Assembly: GCA_023554435.1 (NCBI GenBank)
Contig: JAMJQV010000193.1
Span: 1 to 9,166, forward strand
From: Gemmatimonadota bacterium
Lineage (GTDB): Bacteria; Gemmatimonadota; Gemmatimonadetes; Palauibacterales; Palauibacteraceae
DNA length: 9,166 bases
Direction of reading: 5' to 3'
The notes under the pieces are model-generated. The model was given only the letters and a program-made list of their open reading frames with translations, searched no databases and was not told where the DNA came from. Each line of letters begins with the position of its first letter. The stretch's first letter is position 1. Made by a program: the position numbers and the translations under genes. Below, piece by piece: positions 1 through 6,179 of the stretch.

Positions 1-167
1 TGGCCATCATGCCGCACCCGGAACGTGGCTTCCTGAGCTGGCAATGCGGCTGGAACCCGCCCGAATGGAGGGATGCGATCCGCGCGGCGGCGGACCAGGG
101 GCAGCCGTTCCCGTCTCCCTGGATGCGAATGTTCCAGAACGCCCGGGAGTGGTGCGAGGGCGCCTAG
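1..167 (+). CDS. purL: Phosphoribosylformylglycinamidine synthase, long form, C-terminal end (partial)
   Basis: Only the last 54 codons are present (first whole codon at 3, TAG stop at 165-167); the gene begins upstream of the window. The enzyme converts FGAR to FGAM with ATP and glutamine in de novo purine synthesis. The tail belongs to the C-terminal class I glutamine amidotransferase domain: MPHPER near its start carries the His and Glu of the Cys-His-Glu triad, followed by a WQCGW stretch and an ending SPWMRMFQNAREW. This ending is characteristic of the single-chain PurL of about 1300 residues (gammaproteobacteria, eukaryotes and some other bacteria). A separate PurQ subunit also has MPHPER but normally lacks the SPW...F.NAR tail. 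The gene converges on the serine hydrolase gene, with 36 nt between the stop codons. The family call is secure; the full length of the protein is inferred. Confidence 0.88.
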   Translation, partial: AIMPHPERGFLSWQCGWNPPEWRDAIRAAADQGQPFPSPWMRMFQNAREWCEGA

Positions 168-203
168 GTCAGGTTCCCGCCCACAGCAGGAGCGCGCCCA
201 GGG

Positions 204-1790
204 TCATGGCACTCGCCGCAGATCCAGGTCGTGGAAGTCGTAGCTGAAGTCCACGGAGGGCGAGGCGGCCTTCATGCGCGCCCCCGCCACTGTCCCGTCG
301 GTAGCCAACTCGAACGTGATGAACGCGTCAGCCCGCAACTCGCGATCCCGCCACCGCACGTAGAAGGTGTCGAATTGCCAGTGTTCCAGGTCCCCGAGCA
401 GGGACTCGGTGCGGCTGAACTGGATCGCCAGTCCATCCTCTTCTTCCATGATCTCGATGTCGCCGTACCACGCGTCCCGGTAGGTGCCGGCATACCCTTC
501 CAGTGGAAGCGATGGGCGTGACGTGCTGTCCCTCTCGGCCGCTGCCGATTGGTCTCGGGCCGCTACCGTCGAATCCCGGCGAGCCTGCAGATCCCTGAAC
601 AAGGTGATCCAGTCCCGCGGCTCGGCCTCCAGGTAGTGATCGAGAATCCGGTTGGTGATGGACTCGAACGCGACCCCCATCTCCTGGTTCGTCAGGACGG
701 CAATCCCGAGCTTGAGCCCCGGGATCATCGTGACCCGCGACACGTAACCCGGCAGTCCACCGGTGTGCGTGATCATCTTCTGACCCCGGTGGTCACGGAT
801 CCCGAACCCGAGGGCGTACCCTGCGAATTGTGCCTGCATCGGCTCCATTCCCTCCGGGACCCTCCCGATCGGCAGGGGCGTGACCGGTTTCCACAGCTGG
901 GTCGTCGTCCGCCGCGAGAAGATGCGTTCGGAATCTGATACCCTGCCGGAATCCAGCTGAACGATCAGCCACTTCGCCATGTCTGCCGCGGTCGAGTTGA
1001 TCCCGCCGGCGGCATTCGTCGCCGTCGCGGCGAGCGGCACGACCGGCCGCACGGTCCCCTCGATGCGGGCGTGCGGCGTGGCGACGTTTCCTTCTTCGAG
1101 GGTGGAGGCCCGCGTGACCCGAGTGTCCTCCATTCCGAGGGGCTCGATGATCCTGGCCTGGACGAAGTCCTCCCAGGTGAGTCCGCTGACCTCTTCTATG
1201 ACCAGGGCGGCGACGTGGTACAGGATGTTGTCGTACGCGTAGGCGCTGCGGAAACTCGTCACCGGTTTCAGGTAACGAACGGCCTCGACGATCTCCCTCC
1301 GCGTAAAGTCGGACTCCGGCCAGTACAGCAGATCCCCTTGCCCGAGCCCCAGGCCGCTCCGGTGCACCAGGAGGTCCCTCACCGTGATCTCGCGGGTCAC
1401 CCACGGGTCCCACATCTGGAACCACGGCAGGTAATCGATCACCGACGCGTCCCACTCGAGCAGGCCGTCTTCGACCAGGAGACCGAGGGCCGTGGCGGTG
1501 AAAGCCTTTGTATTCGACGCGATGCCGAACCGGGTACGCGAATCGACCGGAGTGGATTCACCGATACGGCGAACGCCGAACCCCCGCGCGAGCACGACCT
1601 CGCCGTCCTTCACGATCGTGATCGCGACGCCCGGCACCTCGAACGTCTCGAGCGTGCGCTCCACCCATGCATCCAGGTCGGGTACGCCGGCCGGAAGGTC
1701 GGTCGCAGCTTCCTGGGCCAGGACTCCGCGCGATGGCAGGACGAGGACGCCGAGCAGCGAGAGGAGGACGAGTCGACTTCGAATGGCCAT
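204..1790 (-). CDS. Exported beta-lactamase-family serine hydrolase with C-terminal DUF3471-like domain
   Basis: The 528-aa protein starts with a signal peptide (Arg-rich n-region, Leu/Val core, likely cleavage after VLA at residue 25). The Beta-lactamase (PF00144) domain follows, at about residues 35-385. It carries the three penicillin-recognising motifs: S92-N-T-K95 (nucleophile and general base), Y186-D-N188, and H342-T-G in place of KTG. A polar linker at about 392-427 leads to a C-terminal domain of about 100 residues starting LEGYAGTYRD, typical of DUF3471. Relatives include class C beta-lactamase-like esterases, D-aminopeptidases and peptidases, so the substrate cannot be named. It should act in the periplasm or at the surface. 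I chose the ATG at 1790 because GGAA lies 8 nt upstream; the in-frame GTG at 1796 has that motif only 2 nt away. The gene converges on purL and diverges from the small membrane protein gene. Confidence 0.9.
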   Translation of the reverse strand: MAIRSRLVLLSLLGVLVLPSRGVLAQEAATDLPAGVPDLDAWVERTLETFEVPGVAITIVKDGEVVLARGFGVRRIGESTPVDSRTRFGIASNTKAFTATALGLLVEDGLLEWDASVIDYLPWFQMWDPWVTREITVRDLLVHRSGLGLGQGDLLYWPESDFTRREIVEAVRYLKPVTSFRSAYAYDNILYHVAALVIEEVSGLTWEDFVQARIIEPLGMEDTRVTRASTLEEGNVATPHARIEGTVRPVVPLAATATNAAGGINSTAADMAKWLIVQLDSGRVSDSERIFSRRTTTQLWKPVTPLPIGRVPEGMEPMQAQFAGYALGFGIRDHRGQKMITHTGGLPGYVSRVTMIPGLKLGIAVLTNQEMGVAFESITNRILDHYLEAEPRDWITLFRDLQARRDSTVAARDQSAAAERDSTSRPSLPLEGYAGTYRDAWYGDIEIMEEEDGLAIQFSRTESLLGDLEHWQFDTFYVRWRDRELRADAFITFELATDGTVAGARMKAASPSVDFSYDFHDLDLRRVP

Positions 1791-1823
1791 GGTCACGATT
1801 CCGGTTCAGGAGGTGCGGATCTC

Positions 1824-1831
1824 AGTATAAA
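1824..1831. promoter_or_regulatory. Overlapping opposed -10-like hexamers between divergent genes
   Basis: The short AT-rich block AGTATAAA reads TATAAA on the plus strand (1826-1831) and TATACT on the minus strand (1829 to 1824). Each matches the TATAAT consensus at five of six positions. It lies between the serine hydrolase gene and the small membrane protein gene. Transcription would start about 20-30 nt before the hydrolase start codon and about 70 nt before the membrane protein start codon. Neither direction has a good -35 at 16-18 nt spacing, so use by the housekeeping sigma factor is an inference. Confidence 0.4.
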
Positions 1832-1909
1832 CGAATAGGCTGAATCTAGAAGCTGGTGCCAGACGTAGGAAACAGCGGAACCGAGCTCCCCAGAACGGAA
1901 GCCCGTGCG

Positions 1910-2191
1910 ATGGAAGATCCGACCATACCCTCGTCGCTGATCGGCGCGATCACCTTCTTCCTGCTCCTCGGCATCATCGCCCTGGTCGTGGTCAAGGAGA
2001 CGGTGAAGGTCATCCTGAAGCCGGCACTGATCATCATTGGACTGGCGCTCCTCGCCGTATGGATCGGAATCCTGGACGAAACCGTGGTGGGCGGCGCATT
2101 CGAGTGGATCGGCGATCGACTTCTCGCCGGCATCGAAGGCATCTCCAGCTGGGTGGCGGACTCGTGGGAGGCGCGCACCGGCAACGGCTGA
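1910..2191 (+). CDS. Small two-helix membrane protein, function unknown
   Basis: This 93-aa protein matches no family I recognise. It has a short acidic N-terminus (MEDPTIPSS), a first hydrophobic helix at about residues 10-28, a short loop with lysines (K29, K33, K37), a second helix at about 39-55, and a soluble C-terminal tail of about 38 residues that could form an amphipathic helix (FEWIGDRLLAGIEGISSW). The lysine-containing loop points, by the positive-inside rule, to a hairpin with both ends outside the cytoplasm, but this is weak. I chose the ATG at 1910 because GGAAG at 1897-1901 sits 8 nt upstream; an in-frame GTG at 1856 would add 18 polar residues without a clear ribosome-binding site. 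The hydrophobic pattern over two helices makes a chance frame unlikely. The gene ends 3 nt before the end of the convergent SMP-30-type gene. Confidence 0.72.
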   Translation: MEDPTIPSSLIGAITFFLLLGIIALVVVKETVKVILKPALIIIGLALLAVWIGILDETVVGGAFEWIGDRLLAGIEGISSWVADSWEARTGNG

Positions 2192-2194
2192 CCG

Positions 2195-3145
2195 TCAGCG
2201 ATGGAGTGGAGCGCCCTTCGCTCCGACTTCCACTTCCCACACCTTCCCCGTGCGCGTCGAGGTGACGTAGATCGCCTCGTGGTCGAACGCTCCCTGGCCG
2301 AACGCGATGCTGGCCGCTCCCGGCATGTCCTCCGCGATCAGGACCGTCTCGCCTGATACCGGGTCCACCCGCCACACCTGGCCGAAACCGTTTGCGGCTA
2401 CGTACAGCCGGCCGTGCTCATCGAGGGCCAGGCCGTCGTTGGCGGCGGCGTCGCCAAGATCTACCAACAGTTCCGGCAGAGCAGCGAGGTCCCCTTCTTC
2501 CAGCGACACTGCCCACACCTTGCCGCTGGTCACCGTGGGGCGGAGACTCTCGAAGATCTGGGCCACGTACAGGGTGCTTCCATCGCTCGACAGGGCGATT
2601 CCGTTGGGGTGTCCGACCGCGTCGGTGAACAGCCGCGGCTGCCCGTCCTCGCCGACCCACAGGATCTCGTCCGTCGCGTCATCCGTGACCAGGAACGAGC
2701 CGTCCGCTAGCACCATGACGAAGTTGGGATCCCCGATCCCTCCATCCACCACGCGCGTGGTGTCTCCCTCGGGGGTCACGCGCCACACGATTCCGTCGGA
2801 GTTCGGGCCCAGGTTGAACCGGTTGGTAGGGCCGAAGTCCGCCATCAGGATGTCGCGATCGCCGATCGGTGCGAGGCCGAGGTTCGAGTACATGTCGGCG
2901 ATCTTCGTCACTTCACCGGTCGTCTCGACCCTCCACAGCGCGGCGTTGCCGGCGACGTACAGGCTGCCTTCGCCGTTGAAAGCGATGCCTTCGCAGCGCT
3001 GGAAGACTCCGTCCACCAGGATCCCGGCTTCGACCGGGAAGTCCGGTTCGCCATCGGGTGCGGCCTCCTGGCTCAGACCGATGGAGGGCCATCCGAGTGC
3101 GACGGCCAGCGACAGGAACAGTGATCTCGTCCTCGACTCGATCAT
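2195..3145 (-). CDS. Exported SMP-30/gluconolactonase-like beta-propeller protein
   Basis: The 316-aa protein has a signal peptide (MIESRTRS, then a hydrophobic run to about residue 24, mature end near SQEAAP). Repeated propeller blades follow, such as GIALSSDGSTLYVA and GLALDEHGRLYVA, as in the SMP-30/Gluconolactonase/LRE-like family (PF08450). By pattern, the divalent-metal ligands of SMP-30 correspond to E52 (CEGIAF), N181 (HPNGIA) and D237 (NDGLALD), with N141 a possible fourth contact, so a metal-dependent lactonase or esterase activity is plausible. The substrate is unknown, and a non-enzymatic NHL-type propeller cannot be excluded. I chose the start at 3145 because a strong GAGGAGGAAG lies 5 nt upstream and the signal peptide follows directly; the in-frame start at 3202 would place 19 charged residues ahead of it. 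The gene diverges from the yhbY-like gene. Confidence 0.85.
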   Translation of the reverse strand: MIESRTRSLFLSLAVALGWPSIGLSQEAAPDGEPDFPVEAGILVDGVFQRCEGIAFNGEGSLYVAGNAALWRVETTGEVTKIADMYSNLGLAPIGDRDILMADFGPTNRFNLGPNSDGIVWRVTPEGDTTRVVDGGIGDPNFVMVLADGSFLVTDDATDEILWVGEDGQPRLFTDAVGHPNGIALSSDGSTLYVAQIFESLRPTVTSGKVWAVSLEEGDLAALPELLVDLGDAAANDGLALDEHGRLYVAANGFGQVWRVDPVSGETVLIAEDMPGAASIAFGQGAFDHEAIYVTSTRTGKVWEVEVGAKGAPLHR

Positions 3146-3150
3146 GGTGC

Positions 3151-3160
3151 CTTCCTCCTC
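3151..3160 (-). promoter_or_regulatory. Strong ribosome-binding site for the SMP-30-like gene
   Basis: On the minus strand GAGGAGGAAG lies 5 nt before the ATG at 3145. It is the best Shine-Dalgarno match in the window and decides the start of the propeller gene against the longer frame from 3202. Confidence 0.75.
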
Positions 3161-3304
3161 GATGGGAACAGGCGGCCCGTGCGGCCCACGTTCCTCTTCC
3201 ATAACACGCAGGCCGCGCCGAGGATGATATCGCCGAGCCCGCTCTCCACCATACCAAGCCGCAGATTCGCGCGTCCAGTCTCACCGCGATTTCCCCCGAC
3301 CCGC

Positions 3305-3333
3305 TTGGGCGCAAGCGCGCTCGTCCCTATGTT
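3305..3333 (+). promoter_or_regulatory. Candidate sigma-70-type promoter for the yhbY-like gene
   Basis: TTGGGC at 3305-3310 and TATGTT at 3328-3333 are separated by 17 nt. Each matches the housekeeping hexamer only in part (about three and four of six). If it is real, transcription starts near 3340, and the ATG at 3329 lies inside the -10 and cannot be the start codon. The weak matches in a GC-rich genome keep confidence low. Confidence 0.25.
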
Positions 3334-3670
3334 CGGGCGCGAGGATCATCAACCGAAAGGAAGCGGCATCATCGAACCGTTGACGACCAAACAACGCGCC
3401 TATCTCAAGAAACTGGCGCATCCGCTGAAGCCGGTTCACCAGATCGGCAAAGAGGGCCTTACGGTTCCTGGGGTACGGGCCATACGTGAGGCGTTCAACA
3501 CGCGAGAAGTTCTGAAGGTCAAGATCCAGGACTCGGCTCCGGCTGCCGTCCGTGAAACGGGTCACGAGCTGGCGGCTCAGTTGGAGAATACACATCTGGT
3601 ACAGGTGATCGGACGGACCCTGGTCCTGTACCGTCCCGACCCCGACAACCCGGAGATCGAGCTGCCCTGA
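3329..3670 (+). CDS. yhbY: YhbY-like CRM-domain RNA-binding protein (ribosome assembly)
   Basis: The protein has the CRM/YhbY fold: TTKQRAYLKKLAHPLKPV at the N-terminus, the RNA-binding GxxG loop as GKEG (IGKEGLT), and the family ending VQVIGRTLVLYRP. E. coli YhbY binds pre-50S ribosomal particles and is about 97 residues, so a role in large-subunit maturation is likely. The start is uncertain. The ATG at 3329 gives 113 aa but has no Shine-Dalgarno sequence. AAAGGAAG at 3356-3363 lies 7 nt before an in-frame ATC at 3371, which would give 99 aa and the family's usual N-terminus; the TTG at 3380 (96 aa) lies 16 nt from that motif. I list the longest standard ATG form. The stop lies 6 nt from the end of the convergent 191-aa gene. 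Family assignment is firm; the first 20 or so residues are not. Confidence 0.87.
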   Translation: MFGREDHQPKGSGIIEPLTTKQRAYLKKLAHPLKPVHQIGKEGLTVPGVRAIREAFNTREVLKVKIQDSAPAAVRETGHELAAQLENTHLVQVIGRTLVLYRPDPDNPEIELP

Positions 3671-3676
3671 GCGGAT

Positions 3677-4252
3677 TCAGCGACGGGGGGTCGTTCGCTC
3701 CCGCCGCCGCTCGAGCGTCAGGCAGTCCAGCCTCCAGGCAGCCGCGTTGGAGCTGCCGTCGAGTTCCAGCACGCGGTCGAAGGCGCGCGCGCGTCCCAGC
3801 AGGCTGTCGCCCACCGATCGCAACGCCACGCCGCCTCCGGCCCTTCCATCGGACCAGATCAACCACAGGGTGTCGGCCCGCGCGACCCAGCGCATGTACT
3901 CGCCGACGCGCGGATCGTGATCGCCCGTAAGCGGCACCGCCCGGTAGGTCACCCTGGATCGTCGCCATTGGTCGGTGGAATCGGCCGTCAGCCGAATCCG
4001 CGTCGGAAGGGTGAGAAACGCTGGAACGTCGGGCGTCGTCGTGTCAGAAGCGGAGGTCCACTCCCAGGGGTCCACGCGAAGAGCGTAGCAGCCGGGCAGC
4101 TCCCACTTCACGAGGTCGGGTCTCTGGACGACTTCCTGTACGACGGGTTCCGGTGGAGACCGCAACCTGTCCCAGACGCGCAGGAGCGTCATGGCGATCA
4201 GGGCGATCAACGCCCAGGTAGCGATGCGTTGAGGCAGGGTCTTCTGTCTCAT
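3677..4252 (-). CDS. Membrane-anchored protein of unknown function downstream of guaA
   Basis: I do not recognise a family for this 191-aa protein. It has a basic n-region (MRQKTLPQR), one hydrophobic helix at about residues 10-25 and no obvious cleavage site, so it is probably anchored with the rest outside the cytoplasm. A proline-rich spacer (PPEPVV) follows. The body begins with a GCYAL motif at 54-58 and has alternating polar and hydrophobic stretches, including ADTLWLIWSDGRAGGGVALR and GDSLLGRARAFD, which suggest beta strands. C55 and C177 could form a disulfide. The C-terminus is Arg-rich. The start lies 19 nt after the guaA stop on the same strand, with GAGAG 4 nt before the ATG, so co-transcription with guaA is likely. 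Reading frame, anchor and neighbour spacing support a real gene; no function is assigned. Confidence 0.75.
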   Translation of the reverse strand: MRQKTLPQRIATWALIALIAMTLLRVWDRLRSPPEPVVQEVVQRPDLVKWELPGCYALRVDPWEWTSASDTTTPDVPAFLTLPTRIRLTADSTDQWRRSRVTYRAVPLTGDHDPRVGEYMRWVARADTLWLIWSDGRAGGGVALRSVGDSLLGRARAFDRVLELDGSSNAAAWRLDCLTLERRRERTTPRR

Positions 4253-4271
4253 TCAACTCTCGGTTCCGGCC

Positions 4272-6092
4272 CTACTCCCACTCGATCGTCCCTGGCGGCT
4301 TGGACGTAATGTCGAGAGCGAGGCCGGAGACGCCATCGAGTCCCAGGATGCCTTCGCGGAGCTCTTCGACCAGGGCGGTGGGGAGTTCGACCGGTGCGGC
4401 GGTCATGGCCCGCTTGGAGTAGACGGGACGCACCACGACCAGTTCCCCGCCGTCGCCCCGCAGGTCGAGCGGGATGAGCACCGTGGGGCACTGCCAGATC
4501 TCGTCGTACAGGCCGTGCGACCGCAGGCCTTCCATCACCAGGTGGTCGGCCTCCCTCAGCAGGTCGAGGCGATCGCGGGTCATGGTCGCGCGGAGGGGAC
4601 GAGCCACGCGAGGGGTATCGGGCCCGAGGTTCCAGATACACCGGTTGATCCCCGGCACGTCGGCGGTAAGTACGGATGCCGCTTCGATCAGGCGACTCCA
4701 CCCGACCGCCCCACTCACCAGGACCGGGTGCTCGTAGGCCCGGAGATCGGCCTTCACACCGACGGATCGAATCGGAAGCGGCAGGGCTTCCAGTCCGAAG
4801 TCACGGCCGAGCTTCTCGACGACCGGGCCAATGGTCTCGAATCCGGTTCGATCGCCCTCTCCGTCGCCACACAAGCAGCGCACACCCAATCCCGGTCCCG
4901 GGAACGGGTGCCTCCACACCAGGTCGTGGGGAATCCCCAGTTTCTCGCCCAGCTCGCGAACCTCGACCTTGTACAGCTCCTTCAGGGGCTCGATCACCCC
5001 TCCCTGCTCGATCATCTCCTCGATGATCGGCACACGGTTGTGGTGTGTCTTGATCGTGTCCGCCCGCTGCGTGCCCCCGGTCTCGATCGTGTCGGGATAA
5101 ATCGTTCCCTGGCCGAGGAGGTGACCCTCGATTCCCAGGTGACTCGCCTGGTCGCGGAACACGTCGATGAAGGTGTTGCCGATCGCCCATCGCTTCTTCT
5201 CGGGATCGATCAGGCCCTCGAGCGCCTCCAGGAACCGATCACTGGCATCCACGAAGTGCACGTGAGAGCCCAGGCCGAGACCGGTGAAGAACTCGAGCAC
5301 CTGCGCGCTCTCATCCTTCCTCATCAGCCCGTTGTCGACGTGTAGCAGATCCACCCGTTCCGGCCCAAGCGCCTGCGTGAGCAGCGTCGCGGCGACGGTC
5401 GAGTCGACTCCCCCGGAAGCCAGGAGAAAGACCGAGCGGTCTCCAACCTGCTCGCGGATCTTCTCCATCTCTTCGGCCATGAAGGCCTCGATGGTCCACG
5501 ACGGCTCACAGCCGCAGATGTCGAGGACGAAGTTGGCGATCATCTCGTTGCCGTGAACCGTGTCATCGACCTCCGGGTGAAACTGGAAACCGTACCGGCG
5601 AAGCGTGTCGGATCCGATCGCCGCGAAGCGGTGGCCCGGGCCATCGGCGGTGGTGGCGCTCCAGCCCAGCTCCACGAATTCGGGCCCCACTTCGGTCACC
5701 GAGTCGTAGTGACTCATCCACACCGGCTGGATCGGATCCAGCCCCTTGAACAGCGAGTGCTCGCCCGTCAGGTGGAGGTCGGTCCGTCCCCACTGCCGCC
5801 CGCCGTGCACGACCGTGCCGCCGTAGTGCTGAGCGATCTCCTGGTGGCCGAAACAGAACCCGAGAATCGGCAGATCGAGGTCGTAGATTCCCTTGTTGTA
5901 TTCGGAGTCTTCGCCGTGCGACGCGAGGGCCGGACTTCCGGAGATGATGATCCCCTTGTAGGGGGCGAAGGCCTCCAGCGGATCTTCCGGTTGGCGGATC
6001 TCGGCGAGGACGCCGTGGCGTCGCACTTTGGTCGCGATGAGATGGGCGTACTGACCGCCGAAGTCGATGACGGCGATGGCGTCGTGCTGCAT
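4272..6092 (-). CDS. guaA: GMP synthase (glutamine-hydrolysing), long eukaryote-like form
   Basis: The enzyme converts XMP, ATP and glutamine to GMP in the cytoplasm. The class I amidotransferase domain is at about residues 5-195, with nucleophile C80 (GFCFGHQ) and H172/E174 (FHPEV). The ATP pyrophosphatase domain is at about 200-400: PP-loop SGGVDS at 226-231, then VDNGLMRK, QGTIYPDTIE, KTHHN and HPFPGPG at 395-401. The dimerisation region runs from 402 to ITSKPPGTIEWE at the end. At 606 aa the protein is clearly longer than E. coli GuaA (525). The extra length is in the dimerisation region: a first LPIRSVGVKADLRAY unit is followed by about 75 residues and a second half resembling the same unit (LREADHLV...PTVLIPLDL). 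Human GMPS has this arrangement. All catalytic motifs are intact. GAGGAG lies just upstream of the ATG. The amidohydrolase gene ends 87 nt upstream; the 191-aa gene follows after 19 nt. Confidence 0.96.
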   Translation of the reverse strand: MQHDAIAVIDFGGQYAHLIATKVRRHGVLAEIRQPEDPLEAFAPYKGIIISGSPALASHGEDSEYNKGIYDLDLPILGFCFGHQEIAQHYGGTVVHGGRQWGRTDLHLTGEHSLFKGLDPIQPVWMSHYDSVTEVGPEFVELGWSATTADGPGHRFAAIGSDTLRRYGFQFHPEVDDTVHGNEMIANFVLDICGCEPSWTIEAFMAEEMEKIREQVGDRSVFLLASGGVDSTVAATLLTQALGPERVDLLHVDNGLMRKDESAQVLEFFTGLGLGSHVHFVDASDRFLEALEGLIDPEKKRWAIGNTFIDVFRDQASHLGIEGHLLGQGTIYPDTIETGGTQRADTIKTHHNRVPIIEEMIEQGGVIEPLKELYKVEVRELGEKLGIPHDLVWRHPFPGPGLGVRCLCGDGEGDRTGFETIGPVVEKLGRDFGLEALPLPIRSVGVKADLRAYEHPVLVSGAVGWSRLIEAASVLTADVPGINRCIWNLGPDTPRVARPLRATMTRDRLDLLREADHLVMEGLRSHGLYDEIWQCPTVLIPLDLRGDGGELVVVRPVYSKRAMTAAPVELPTALVEELREGILGLDGVSGLALDITSKPPGTIEWE

Positions 6093-6094
6093 GG

Positions 6095-6100
6095 CTCCTC
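6095..6100 (-). promoter_or_regulatory. Ribosome-binding site of guaA
   Basis: GAGGAG on the minus strand lies 2 nt before the ATG at 6092 (4 nt if only GAGG pairs). The spacing is short, but this supports the ATG that gives a normal GuaA N-terminus. Confidence 0.6.
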
Positions 6101-6139
6101 GTATGTCAGGTGGGGCGTAGCGATGAAACGGGAATAGTC

Positions 6140-6154
6140 GCGCCGGGCCGGCGC
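6140..6154 (-). other. GC-rich hairpin between the amidohydrolase gene and guaA
   Basis: GCGCCG and CGGCGC form a perfect 6-bp stem with a 3-nt loop, about 26 nt after the amidohydrolase stop and about 48 nt before the guaA start. No run of T follows on the minus strand, so it is not a standard intrinsic terminator. It could be an RNA-stabilising or partial termination structure, or chance in GC-rich sequence. Confidence 0.3.
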
Positions 6155-6179
6155 CGCAACCCTCCCGCCCAGCCCCCGG

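Noticed and set aside
1071..1838. Open frame of 255 codons on the plus strand opposite the serine hydrolase
   Set aside because: It is antisense to a gene with intact catalytic motifs and shows no recognisable fold or good ribosome-binding site. Long antisense frames are expected at this GC content.
2307..3227. Open frame of 306 codons on the plus strand opposite the SMP-30-like gene
   Set aside because: It is Ser/Pro/Arg-rich with no hydrophobic or domain pattern, and it covers a convincing propeller gene on the other strand.
3224..3229. TATCAT on the minus strand as a -10 for the SMP-30-like gene
   Set aside because: It is a five-of-six -10 match, but the -35 candidates at usual spacing are poor and TTGGTA lies 22 nt away. 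It is too weak to list.
3179..3328. N-terminal extension of the yhbY-like protein from the GTG at 3179
   Set aside because: It would add 50 residues absent from the family and would run through the divergent intergenic region with its promoter and ribosome-binding signals.
4515..5345. Open frame of 276 codons on the plus strand opposite guaA
   Set aside because: It lies wholly antisense to a complete, motif-rich guaA. Its composition (rich in Arg, Pro, His and Gln) is that of a GC-rich shadow frame, with no domain pattern.
5553..6137. Open frame of 194 codons antisense to the 5' part of guaA
   Set aside because: It is a shadow of the amidotransferase domain with no independent support.
6093..6179. 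Purine or guanine riboswitch ahead of guaA
   Set aside because: The spacer is only 87 nt and lacks the conserved three-way junction core. I see one simple hairpin only.
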